Source of the DNA: Rhizopus arrhizus
Taxonomy: Eukaryota > Mucoromycota > Mucoromycetes > Mucorales > Rhizopodaceae
DNA: 64,000 bases
Direction of reading: 5' to 3'
NCBI GenBank assembly: GCA_024220505.1
Contig: JAKZZE010000006.1
Location: forward strand, 434,001 to 498,000
This document shows positions 50,633 through 61,619 of the stretch, in pieces (the first letter of the stretch is position 1; the number at the start of each line of letters is the position of its first letter). Below the pieces are notes generated by a model that did not search any database, was not told the DNA's origin, and worked only from the letters and a program-made list of their open reading frames with translations. A program made the position numbers and the translations under genes.

Positions 50633-51368
50633 GTTGTGATAATAAAAGAAAGAAAGAAAGAGGAAGAACAATAAGAATTTATAAACAGAAAACTAATTAA
50701 AAAAAAAAAAAAAAAAAAGACAATAAATAATTTAATTAGTTGTCCAATAAAATTAATTGATTTTAATTGATTTTTTTTTTTTTTTTTTTGTTCATCAGCC
50801 AACCTACTCCCTTTTTGCTTTTTTGTTTATGTTTCTATACGGTTTAATTAAGCAGTGCATCAAAGATGCTTTGAAGTACGTCATAGAAATAATGTGTTTG
50901 AACATAAAGTGAAAATAAAAATAAAGAGAATTTAATTAGAAATAGTGCAAGATGTACTTTTATATTATTTAATAAAACATTTTGTACTTTCATTCTATTT
51001 GTTCACGGATAAATATAATTCATGAAACACGTAAAAAAAAGGGGGGAGATTATCTTGTTTATATTGGATGAGTCATCAAATTGAGAATAATTTGTATTTT
51101 TAATTATTTACGCGCCCTTCATATCTTGATCTATAAACAATATTCTCAATTTGCTTTATTACTTATGTCATCATTCTCTCTCAATTTGTTTTTCTCTATA
51201 ATTACCTATTTTATACTCCGCACATTGTGACTCGATCGGATTACGTGGTTTACTGACACCACAACCACACGCACATACACACACACACAGAGAGAGAAAG
51301 CGACGCGTTTGTATCTCTCTCTTTTTTTTTTTTCGTTTTCACGTAATTCCACAGTTTAAAAAGTAATC
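50633..51368. other. Divergent intergenic region, phosphatase and proteasome gene
   Basis: A run (50699-50718) and T run (50771-50789), and CA/GA repeats near 51265-51298. Promoters of both flanking genes must lie here. No gene was recognised. Confidence 0.5.
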
Positions 51369-52269
51369 ATGGCCAGAAGATACGATTCAAGAACAACCAT
51401 CTTTTCACCTGAAGGTACTTTATAAACACTATTAAAACATACCACCAACACTTTATTATTAGGACGTTTATACCAGGTCGAATATGCAATGGAAGCTATT
51501 TCTCAAGCCGGTATTGCACTTGGTATTCTTGCCAAGGATGGTATTGTCATTGCAGCTGAAAAAAAGGTGACTTCTAAGCTATTAGAAAACGATGCTTCTT
51601 CAGAAAAAATCTATAAATTAAACGAGTAACCCATTATCCTCCCCTTTTTTGTTCATCATCTCACTCGCTTTTTTGTTAGTAATATCATTTGTGGTGTTGC
51701 AGGTATCACAGCTGATGCCAACATTTTAATCAATTGGACAAGAGCCAGTGCACAACGTTACTTGTTTTCTTATAATGAAGAAATCCCAGTTGAACAACTT
51801 GTCCAAAACATTTGCGATTTAAAACAAGGTTATACACAATATGGTGGTTTGCGTCCTTTCGGTGTCTCATTTATCTTTGCTGGATATGATGAGCATTACG
51901 GTTTTCAATTGTATCATTCGGACCCCTCGGGTAATTATGGTGGTTGGAAGGCAACCTGTATCGGTGCCAATAATGCAACAGCACAAAGCATTTTGAAGCA
52001 GGATCATAAAGAAGACATGACACTGGAAGAAGCCAAAGCATTGGCAATCAAAGTTTTGAGTAAAACAATGGATAGTACGACATTGACAAGTGAGAAATGT
52101 AAGCTATCAGAAAGTGAAAAAAAAAAAAAAAAAGACTGATTTGTTTTCTAGTGGAATTTGCTACTATTCAATTACAAGATGAAAAGGCTCACTACAATCT
52201 TTATAAGCCCGAAGAAATCAATGCTTTGTTAAAAGAACAAAATGTGGGCGGAAACACTGATAGTGCAGA

Positions 52270-52273
<4 letters not shown>
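51369..52273 (+). CDS. PRE9: 20S proteasome subunit alpha-3 (PSMA4/Pre9)
   Basis: Non-catalytic alpha ring subunit of the 20S proteasome. The start [29 protein letters not shown] is the proteasome alpha signature. Other family segments: [62 protein letters not shown] and [18 protein letters not shown]. The Glu/Lys-rich end reads [13 protein letters not shown]. Four introns; about 250 residues, normal. In yeast this is the only dispensable core subunit. The stop codon TAA opens a 46-base A run. Confidence 0.97.

Positions 52274-52317
<44 letters not shown>
52272..52317. repeat. 46-base A homopolymer starting inside a stop codon
   Basis: The A run begins at the second base of the PRE9 stop codon (TAA) and continues without interruption. 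It is the longest homopolymer in the window. Confidence 0.9.
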
Positions 52318-52319
<2 letters not shown>

Positions 52320-53992
52320 ACTTGATAGTATCTATCTGAATTGTATTTCTTTTTTTTCAATTCATTGCTTGGGGAAAATAAGTGGAATGAACATGAAGAT
52401 GTAAGAAACAAGAGGTTATATGAATTGGAGAATATTCGTGTGGTAATTTATAAAGGATTCAAAATCTTTTTCCTCCTTTCAATATCATCATTGTGTATAA
52501 GATCAGAGCTTACTCAGATAAAGATTGAGTTGTGGTCGCTATTTTAATTTGACAGCCAAAAACGGTGTAGAGTGTGGCGATCACAACAGAAAAAAAAATC
52601 TTTCGTTTTTTGCTTCGTTATAACATGATTCCCATCTCATGCGACCACTGTTATTGGCTTTATAATTTTTATATAAAAGAGGTCTTTTTAGTAGCAACAT
52701 TGGTATTAGTTTGCAGTACAGAAAGATCTGAGATATCAGGCGTATCCTCTATTGATCTTGTGTTTCTACAAAGCTTTTGATCATTTTTCTCTCAAGTCTG
52801 ATTCCTCTTTATTATCTCTTTCAGATATTCTTCTATTATCTCCCACAAATCTCTTCATCTCCATTGTTGAATCCTACTGGTTCCAGAGACACCTCAGGTT
52901 CTTGGTGTCTAATTTCTTCATTGATGACAAATTGGCTAATCGATCCCGTCTGCGAGTCAGAGGCGAACCGGGACTGTGTCGACATTTTATAGCCTAGAAA
53001 AGTAAGATTACAATTGTATTGATGAGATTATGCTCTGCATGATGTACCAACCATCAAAGTGATTGCTCACTGCAAATACTTGAATAAATTAGACAATTGG
53101 AAGGATTCTCTACCTATAACCCAGGCCAAATATTCCCAAATTCCGTGTTTAATTCTTTTGAAATGCCAGTATGCTATCTTTTGACCTGGTTTCGGCAATT
53201 AGGGTATATTAAAGACACCAATCCCTCATTATAATCTTTAAAATGAAATTTCTGTTTAACTATATGCTACTTCAAGCACGTACTATGCAGTATAGAGTAC
53301 CCTATTCTAAACTGCCCACAACATCATACTTGCACCAAATTTAAGCAATCAATTTCTCTCGGTTTCGCCTATGTCAAGCACATGAAGAAAATTTTGAACG
53401 TGCTTTGATCTTTTACTCTCAAGTTTTCTATCTGGAAAGCCATCCTTCAAACATTGTATCTCGATTTAAAATTTCAACTTGCATCAACATGGCATCTATT
53501 TCGCTCCCTCAATGATATGTGTTCTTTTTCTAGAATCAGCATTTGCTTACAGTAGCCTCTGCTTTGCTATGGTACATGTAGTATTTTCACTAGCGATTCA
53601 TCATTCACGACGTCCTTAATCAACCAAAAATCATTCTTTTCGAGATCACTTCACAAATATCTACCCTTACAAATGAACATCTTTTGCTCGACTAATCGTA
53701 TTGATCTCTCTTACTGTTTCTCTATCATTTTCCTGTGACCTTTATATCCCATTTTTATATATTTCCATAATATTAATGTCACATCACTCCGCGAGGTGTG
53801 ACTCCAAGTTTAATAGAAATAATAAGAAAAAAAAATTTGCTGAAAAATACAATACAATAAACGCGTTTTTTTTTTTTTTTTTCTTTTTTCTTTTTTTTTT
53901 TTCTCTTTAAATCCCTAAAGTACGAAAACATAAGATTGAATAGCAAAGCAAAAAACAATAACCTTCTTGAATTATTAGCACAAAAAAAAATA
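52318..53992. other. Gene-poor DNA with possible repeat relics
   Basis: On the minus strand, from 52989 down to about 52840, an open frame starts MSTQSRFASDSQTGSISQF and runs on INEEIRHQEPEVSLEPVGF before a stop. Its composition is protein-like, and the frame continues only with shifts. It is probably the start of a dead repeat ORF; no family is recognised. The rest shows no gene. T runs lie at 53865-53882 before HP1. Confidence 0.4.
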
Positions 53993-55035
53993 ATGTCTCA
54001 AGAAAAAAATCAAGTGCTGTCTGACAATGATGTCAACATGGCTCACCATGAAGAGCCTATTCTTGACGAAAACGAAAAGAGTAACAAAGACACGAGCAGT
54101 GAAGGTTCAAGTAGTGGTAGAGAAAATCCAGCTGGTGAAGAAGTAAAAGAAAATAGTGAAAAAGATCAAGCGTCACTTGAAGAAGAAGAGGGAGAGGAGG
54201 AGGAGGAGGAGGAGGAGGAAGAAGAAGAAGAAAAAGGGAGTGATTATGAAGACAAGAGTGATAAAGAAGAAGAATATGAAATTGAAAAAATTGTTGGCCA
54301 CAGAACATTTAAAGTAAGTTGAAAAGAAGATGGTGTACTTTGTATTGGTTTTATTAAAGAGAGTAGGGAAAGGTAGTTGAATACGAAATTAAATGGAAAG
54401 GATATTCAGAGGAAGAGAATACAATGGAAAAGGCTAATGCAATCCATTCGTAAGTTTTATTTTAAATCTACTATTTATTGTTTCTTATATTCTACATAAA
54501 GTGATGTCCCTGATCTCTGTGAAAAATACTGGGACGACTTGAATGTGAAACGACCTTCTAATACACCAGGGTATGGCAAAGATGAAGCATTAGATCGTCC
54601 GAAAAAGACTACTAAGGAAAGATCGACAGTGCTGGGAAAAAGGAACCGTGAAGAAGAACAAGTAGAGAGAATAGAAGGATCACGATTAGAACACGTACCT
54701 CGTTGTATGATTGATAAAGGATTTGTTATTCCAAAGACATATCCTAATGAAAAGACTAAATGGGACTCAGAGTTAAAGCAAATTTCAGCTGTACAACTTT
54801 CTCCTGTAGACAAGTCAATCATGTTGACATATGTTGAATGGTAAATAATCGTACCATCACACATAGTTCTGTATTAATTTATTATAGGAATAACGGACAA
54901 AGAACGATACACGAGATGAGTGAAGTTCACAAGAAATGTCCAGAAGCTGTAAGTGTTGAAAGAGAAGAATGAATGGTTTATGCTAATTGCTTTTAGTTGA
55001 TTGATTATTATGAGGCAAGACTAAGATTTGTTTAA
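53993..55035 (+). CDS. HP1-type chromodomain and chromoshadow protein
   Basis: Heterochromatin protein that binds methylated H3K9 and dimerises through its shadow domain (HP1/Swi6). N-terminus acidic, with a long glutamate run (54180-54230). The chromodomain starts EEEYEIEKIVGHRTFKGKVVEYEIKWKGYSEEENTMEKANAI, which contains the aromatic cage positions (Y, W and the acidic EEEN). Then comes a basic hinge (KRPSNTPGYGKDEALDRPKK). The shadow domain is C-terminal (WDSELKQISAVQLSPVDKS, then YVEWNNGQRTIHEMSEVHKKCPEALIDYYEARLRF). The chosen start at 53993 gives MSQEKNQVLS; the upstream Met at 53936 is in frame but lies in an A-rich leader. Five exons, about 280 residues. Confidence 0.92.
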
Positions 55036-55226
55036 ATGTGCTTTTTTTTTATTATTATTATTTCCCCTTTCCAATTCTCTCCGAATACACACTCCTCTCT
55101 CTCTCTCTTTCTCTCTATTCTTCATCACTCCGATTTTTTTTTTTTTTCGAGTTTATTTTAATAAATATGAAAAACTCCTTTTTTTTTTTTTCTTATTTTT
55201 CTTTCCTCTTTTTTTATGTTATAAAA

Positions 55227-56699
55227 ATGTGGTCTGTTTCACGAATCGTAAATAGACAAAAGAATAAAAGTGGTTGTATTTATATAATACTTGTATGTAG
55301 TTTGGGGATTCAAAGTGGACAAAAGCAATATTTATAACAATTATATTACAAGCAGTACTTGCCATTATATTTGAATCTATTATATTTCAAAGTCATGCAA
55401 ATGAAATTAATATCATTCAACAAGAAAGATTATATCAACAGTCATTTGGAGAAAGTTTAAGGACTGCTTATGCAAATGCGCGATCATTACTAGTTTATTT
55501 TGCTCTCTTTATTATTGCTCAATTATTCACTGTGATTTTAGTGATAGATGCTGTAAATGAATAGATAAATTGATTGCTATCCAGAAAAATGCTTATGTGA
55601 CTTCATTAGGTATCGCAAAAGAATACAATAGAATTGATTGCGCTGGTCGCATTTGAACTAGGCTTAAGTGCATATACAATCATCCAATTTCATCAAGCTT
55701 CAACATTATTCTCAAATAAGGACGATCCAATTGTTTCCTTGGTATTGGCATTTTTAGGTGATGCTTATAATGCTTCAAGATGGGCAGAGATCACACAAAT
55801 ATGCATCATGCTCGTCTTTACTCTCTTCTTCATCTTTTTAGCCTATAAACTCTATTTAGAATTTGGTTGGCAAATTTATAAAAAAATTGGAGCCGATTTA
55901 GCCATGCGAGGTAAATACGTATGTCTATCATACGGAAAACTAATATGGATTGGATAGACCGCTATAAGATGTATCAAATCTTTATGATGCTTCTCAAGTT
56001 TGACTTCTTCTTTTTCTTGGCGTTTTCCATTCAATATCTCGTATTACTTATCGTCACTTGGTTACCAGAGGCAGAAACATCAGATTCAAGAGCTGTCATC
56101 ATTAAAGAATTAATCGTTCATATTGTCCTGAGTTGTCTGGTTTCCATCGCTATGTTAGCATTGGCTTATTGGGGTGTATGTATTTAATGATATTTACAAT
56201 TCTGATTTTAACTTTTCTGAATAGTTGCGTAGAGAGCGTAATATACACATGTATATGTTCATCGCTCTTTCTATGGCAAGCATGGCTTATTTTATCTACA
56301 TGCTGATTACAATATCAAAGAATCCAGATAGATTTGTTGGTTCAAAAGTCTTTTTAACCTTCTTTTGTAAGTCAAGTGATACATGTATTTTAATTAACTT
56401 ACATTTTATTGTAGTATGTGTTGATATGGTACTTATTTTAGTAAGCGCTCGTAGAAAATATCTATTTTTATGTATTTATTGACGTATATTTATAGTGCTC
56501 TGTACCAACCGCCATCATTTGTACTCGAAATTTTAATCATGGATTAATTAATCACAGTAAATGTCTGAATGGAATCAAACATTGATATGTTACTCATATT
56601 CTTTTAGTTTCGCATGTTTCTTCACATTCAATGCAACCAATCAATAGTGAAACAGGAGCCAAGAATACGCCTAGCCCTGAGCGATGGTCAATTGAATAA
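55227..56699 (+). CDS. UPF0658 Golgi membrane protein
   Basis: Multi-pass membrane protein of a conserved fungal family (UPF0658) placed in the Golgi, biochemical function unknown. The start is inferred: ATG at 55227 (MWSVSRI), a 53-base intron, then [21 protein letters not shown]. Later segments include [80 protein letters not shown], and [20 protein letters not shown]. Seven or so hydrophobic helices. The tail is hydrophilic and ends SPERWSIE at 56699 after two small exons. About 380 residues. Family call from motif memory. Confidence 0.8.
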
Positions 56700-57820
56700 A
56701 AGCAATATACATGTTAAATAGATTATATCATCAATTATTCTTAGCGTCTATTCTGAGATTAAAGCACTTTTGCTTTAAAAGAAAGCCCGTTTTTTCCATA
56801 AAGGAGAAGGAAGCATCTTTTATTGAATATCTAAGAATGTAAAAATAAAAAAAAATAAGGCTAAAAAAAAGGCATACTGCAATAAAGCATGCACAGGTTT
56901 ATCATTCAATCATACAATTATTAGAAAACGAATGATCCATTTTTTTTTTTTTTTGTTATTAAATCATATCACTTTATATGCATTGTAAATCTATGTTCTT
57001 AAATGATATGGTTGGTGAGAAATAGATTAAAAGCCATGTTCCTTCATCCTTCAGATCTTGTAGAGATTAGATTGTCTGGAGCATCTATTGCCAATTGAAA
57101 CATACATTTATCTATTTGATACCAACATAAACTATTCACTTGTTCTCAACATTCAAGTATCACAATAATACTTTAAAGAAGGTGGTTGTACAAGGAAAGA
57201 AAAATGCATTAAGCACTCTTCTCATCCTTCCTTGACTTCTTTTTTAATATAGTACTGATGATCTGAATTGGCGGATAGTAGAGCTTCAATTTTCGTTACT
57301 AAAAAAAACCATTAAGCGTATTTAAAAGTCCCAAATGGCGGTTTTCAAAACTCCAATCGACGGATTTAACTGGCTCAAATAGCAGACCTGAATTATGCTA
57401 ACAAACTTTTTTTAATATTATTAGCAATTGAACTTTTATTTAAAAGAAATCCATTTGGCCACTTCATCAAACTACTTTTTTTTTCATATGTATTTGACAA
57501 TATATTGTAGATACAGTAAACTGTATAAATGGAACATTTACTTAGATGGTTCTTAAAATGGTTTACAGAATGCTGGACGAACTTATGTAGGTGTCCTACA
57601 GGTACTGTTTCACTGAACGCAGCTCTCGCTGATATCACATCCTCCTTTGAAAGCTATACATGAAATATCACACAATCAAAACAGCAAACAAACTCTCCAT
57701 ACGACTCTAAATGAACTTCAAAATTATCTATGAAAGCATATATAATGAAATCTTTTATAATTACACATCACTAAGACTATGATAATACATATGTCAAGAT
57801 GTGTATAAAATAATCAAGAA
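56700..57820. other. Gene-poor DNA, 3' of UPF0658
   Basis: No intact gene. A minus-strand frame at 57393-57638 (MISARAAFSETVPVGH...) is short and not recognised. It may belong to the repeat relics that follow. Confidence 0.45.
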
Positions 57821-58347
57821 TCAAGTTTTTTGTTTTTTTTTTTTTGCTTGTTTGGATGTTATTGTTGGCTTTAGCTGTATTTGAAAACAGGGAGGAATGG
57901 GGCCTCCTTCACTTGTAGTCTCTTGATGAAGTGGTTTCAAGTAGAATATTTCAAATGTATTTACCTCGAGGCTCCAGTGTGCGTGTTGTTTAATTTGCTG
58001 AATATGAGTGCCCAATTGAAAGGCTGTGGTACTACTGGCAGAGCGTATGGAATGGGGACTATAAGTTGTTGTGTCAATTCCTGCATCCTTCATATGTTTC
58101 TTGACAATGTTTGTATTGGTCTTTGAACTAACAGACTTAATCTTCTTGGGTTGTGAGAGATAAACCAGGAAGAGAGCGTGATACTTTGGTAAGTTTTCCC
58201 GCAATGATCTGTTTTTTTTCCACAAAGAGCTAGGCAATTCGGACAGGAAACAGGACACAGGTGAGGTAAGCTGATAGTTTCAATTCTTGCTGTTTTTAAT
58301 TGACTTTTTTTTTTGGGTTCAAGTAAATGTATGGTCAGTCCAGTCAC
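57821..58347 (-). pseudogene. Tyrosine recombinase C-terminal relic (Crypton/DIRS-like)
   Basis: On the minus strand: a first frame with LTIHLLEPKKKSQLKTARIE and LCPVSC, then a +1 shift near 58240, then YHALFLVYLSQPKK, IVKKHMKDAGIDTTTYSPHSIRSASST, HAHWSLEVNTFEIFYLKP. The last part contains the H-X2-R box (HSIR), the H/W site (HAHW) and a candidate nucleophile Tyr (FEIFY), in the order found in tyrosine recombinases of eukaryotic Crypton and DIRS elements. The N-terminal half and the first catalytic Arg are absent or unreadable, so it is broken. Confidence 0.65.
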
Positions 58348-58349
58348 TA

Positions 58350-59290
58350 TTAAAAAAAAGTATAAAAATATTCATTCACTTTCGTTTTTCTCTTCTTGTT
58401 TGAAGTTTTTGCAGCAGCAGTAGGGACAAAACAAGAGGGGAAGAAAAAATCTTCAAGTTCAATAGGAACAGAAGAATTGACCTTTTTGATTTCTTTAATG
58501 GTTGATTTCAGTGCATTATCCAAATTATATGCAAGGTTCAAGACAGATAGTAGAATTCGAGGGATTTCAGAGACAGACCCTGGCGCAGGTAGTTTGTTTG
58601 ATTGAGACGGAAGAGAAACAGAGTCATTGTTATAGGACACTTTGAGAGCAGAAATGTTGAATCCTATTAGAACAAGCGATGAGTTTCAGCTATACTTGAT
58701 ATCTTGTTTTTTTTCCTACTACTGATGACTATGCACACTGTGCTTATGTCGGTTGACTTTATTTTATATCGAGTCACAAGATTTGTACAAAGGCTCTTCA
58801 TCATAAAGGATAATTCTATTGAAACTTTGTTCAATTCTTTAGTATCCTTGGGGCCACGATCACTTAACCCGATCTCCAAAAAGAAAATCTCATGGAACAA
58901 ATATTTGAAAGTCAAGTCAGCATGCTCTGCTGTGGTTTTTCGAGGTAATTGATCAGTTGCTTTAATAGATCTATTCATGTTCTTATTTTCGCTGGAGGCA
59001 GCACTTCCTTTATTACTACATCATAATAAATAGGTTGGATTGATTCGTTAAAATACAAATATCTTATAAAAACCAAATTACTATTGAGTCTTAGTACCAT
59101 TCAGTGAACAACTTGTTCTAGTGAACCCATAGATGATATTTAGCAAGTTTTGTTCAGTATTTGGTAAAGATAAAGTTTTCCCTTCAGCAAATAACAGAAC
59201 ATAACTTAAAATGCTGTTCTTTAGCCAGTATTCTTTTACGTTGTCAATAGGATGGGCCCTAATACCGTCAATAACGTCGTAAATTTAGCG
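58350..59290 (-). pseudogene. Fragment of a repeat-family ORF, function unknown
   Basis: Minus-strand pieces that read as one protein-like chain: AHPIDNVKEYWLKNSILSYV, NLLNIIYGFTRTSCSLNG, then after a possible intron NKGSAASSENKNMNRSIKATD, EIFFLEIGLSDRGPKDTKELN, and finally PAPGSVSEIPRILLSVLNLAY. The pattern (YWLK..I...., LL..+YGF, E+G..D.GP..TKEL) recalls a many-copy Mucoromycota ORF family remembered from other genomes but not checked. The 5' end has a stop just before IYDVIDGIR, so this copy seems truncated. It lies directly 5' of the recombinase relic on the same strand. Confidence 0.5.
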
Positions 59291-60071
59291 GAAAGTGGTC
59301 TAAGAAAATATAGATAAGTGATGCATATTATAAAATTGGTAACTTGAACTAAGTTTTTTATTTAATTTTAAGAAAATCTCTTTTAGATAGAAAGGGAAGG
59401 GCGTAGTGAATTTGAATTAGGCTTTTTATGCCTCGATCTTTTTCAGTTCATCTAATATTTTTTTTTTTTCTGTATTAGGTCTTTAGAGTCTAAGATGAAT
59501 GAGCGGGATGGACTAGAGGGACATTGTTTGCCAAAATGAATGATAGCATAATTTTTTAAATTTAGAAAATTTACTGCTCTATAGTGAATCCCTTGTTTCA
59601 AATATTACATTTTCAACATATCGAAGAGACTTCAACTTCTATTTATTAGTTATTTTTGTATAAATATCAGCAATGCTCAAATGAAAAATATGAGAAAAAC
59701 AAATAGTTTGATGAAGTAACCAAATTTATTAAAGAAAAAATAAAATGCTATTTTTAAACATACAATAAGTAGAAAGCGCACAAATACTCTATGAAAAAAT
59801 GTGATTTCCAAACTGTTATAAATCTATTCTATCGTTCATTAATTTGTAAACATTGTATTTTTATAACTGTACTCAAACATCTCTACTTATGACATTATTT
59901 TAGCCAAGTTTTATTGAACATCAAAAGGTCTTTGCACCTTGAAAGAAAAAAATATAAATAGGTTTTTATTAGCATATATTAAATTGAAAGTCATAAGCAT
60001 TAAGCAAGAGATGTATCTTTTAATCGTAGCTTGTGCCAACGCAAAAGAGAAAGAGAGGGAGAGTCTATTGT
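59291..60071. other. AT-rich intergenic DNA
   Basis: No protein-like ORF. It contains the 3' flank of the secreted-protein gene on its right side. Nothing else was recognised. Confidence 0.5.
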
Positions 60072-60714
60072 CTAATTTTTTTTGAACACGCACCACCATG
60101 AAGGATGATAATTCTTGAGGTGGGAGGGCTTCTTTTTATACCGATGATACTTTTTTGGTGGGAAGGCATTCCTCTTTCGATAAGCGATCGGTTGAGGACG
60201 AGAAAATTTCTTTGTAGGAAGGGGTTTTTTGGGAAGAGCACGGGTTTTGCTTTTAATGGCTTTTTTCTTGCCAGTGGATGCTCTCCTGTGGTTATCAGTA
60301 GCTCGGCTAGAAATACCTTGGCTTCTGGCCCTTTTCACATGGGAGCTAGCGTACTTTGAGATAGGAAAATAGAGAGAGAAAATTAGAATTCTTGTAAAAG
60401 GAGATAGAAGCGCATAAAACTTACAGCTGTCCGCAAAGCATCATCTTTTTCAACATTAGCATAGTCAAATTGGAATCCAAATTTTTGGTTCCACAAAGGG
60501 GACTTGTCCTTGGAGATATTATGATTGGAAGCAATTGATTGACAGTTATTACTAGATTCATCTGTCATTTACAGTTAGATATCGCCCTGAAACTTTCAAA
60601 AATAGTATTTGGCTAACTACCTGAATGTTTTTCATGACAAGGACAAGAAAGCTTATCAACAGCTTGAGTAAAGCCAATGAAGGACAAGGAAGCAAGAATA
60701 ACAAGAAATTTCAT
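60072..60714 (-). CDS. Small secreted lysine-rich protein, unknown function
   Basis: Three exons on the minus strand. Exon 1 starts at 60714 with MKFLVILASLSFIGFTQAVDK, a clear signal peptide, followed by LSCPCHEKHS. Exon 2 encodes DESSNNCQSIASNHNISKD and PLWNQKFGFQFDYANVEKDD. Exon 3 encodes a very basic tail (SSHVKRARSQGIS, ASTGKKKAIKSKTRALPKK, FPPKKYHRYKKK) ending HPSWWCVFKKN. The tail is about 90 residues with many Lys/Arg and prolines. VKR is a possible Kex2 cleavage site. Only about four cysteines remain in the mature chain. No known family is recognised. The total is about 180 residues. Splice sites were inferred from GT...AG signals and an open reading frame across both joins. Confidence 0.7.
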
Positions 60715-61473
60715 AAATGAGCGTAGGTTACGATTAAGTGAAATGAATGAGAGCTATAAAAAATAACTCATGTACAAGTCCCTTTATATACTGAGTTAAA
60801 TAACACCTTTTTTTTTTTATTTGACAACTACAAAATGTTCACCCACTTTCTTCAGCACATATACTCAAAATGTCAACAAACCTATTTTCATCACAGCTGA
60901 ATCACTTAGTCTTGGCAATCACAAATTAACAAATATAAAGAGGGGGAATTTTAATTAAATCAATTGGAAAAAAAATGAACAGTAAAAAGAGGTGTTACAG
61001 CCAATCCTTCAGAGCAGATGTGTATTCGTCATTTTTTAATCAAAAACATGAGTCGATGCAAAACGTGTTTATGCATTTGGGGTGTACAGCTCTTTTTGAC
61101 TATTGTTTTGATCCTGTTTATTCCTTAGTGTTGTTATAAGCTTATACTATATATATATACATATATAAATAAAAAAGAGCAAAGGGTCGAAAAGATGAAA
61201 AGGGCAAAGAGGTAGAAAGATAAATGAAAAATGAAAAAATGAAAAGTATATACAAAAAAAAAAAAAAGAGAAATACCGCCAGTATCTTACGAGCACTTTT
61301 CGAACCTCTTTAGAAATTAGTCTAGTCTAATTGATCATTGGCCAAGAAGTGTGTGTGCTGAGTGCTATGAGAAAAAGAACGTCTAAATTAAACGGTCCAT
61401 TAAACAACCATGCGTTTTTCCGAAAAGGCCAAGTGCTCTGTGAGACGATGGAGGTTGATGTATAAGTCTAATA
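60715..61473. other. Intergenic, promoter side of the secreted-protein gene
   Basis: AT-rich with a TATATA stretch near 61148-61160, A runs near 61255-61266, and an AG-rich stretch near 61180-61250. No gene was recognised. Confidence 0.5.
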
Positions 61474-61605
61474 ATAGCTGTATTTGCTGGACCTATATGT
61501 CATTTGGGAAATGTTAATAGCTAATAAGCAGCCGAAACGGAACGTGAGCGGATGGGTAGATGTGCATGTGTAACATATAGTTCGTGTAAAGCCAAGTAGT
61601 ATATT
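61474..61605 (+). repeat. Left arm of a long inverted repeat
   Basis: The 132 bases are the exact reverse complement of 63869-64000. Beyond 61605 the match weakens (12 of 14 bases to 61619) and then ends. To the left it may extend further, because the partner arm is cut by the window edge. GC is higher here than in the surrounding DNA. Confidence 0.92.
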
Positions 61606-61619
61606 CATTTTTAAACATC

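Noticed and set aside
52752..52997. 81-residue plus-strand ORF
   Set aside because: The opposite strand carries the more protein-like frame (MSTQSRFASDSQ...). The plus frame has serine/leucine-rich chance composition.
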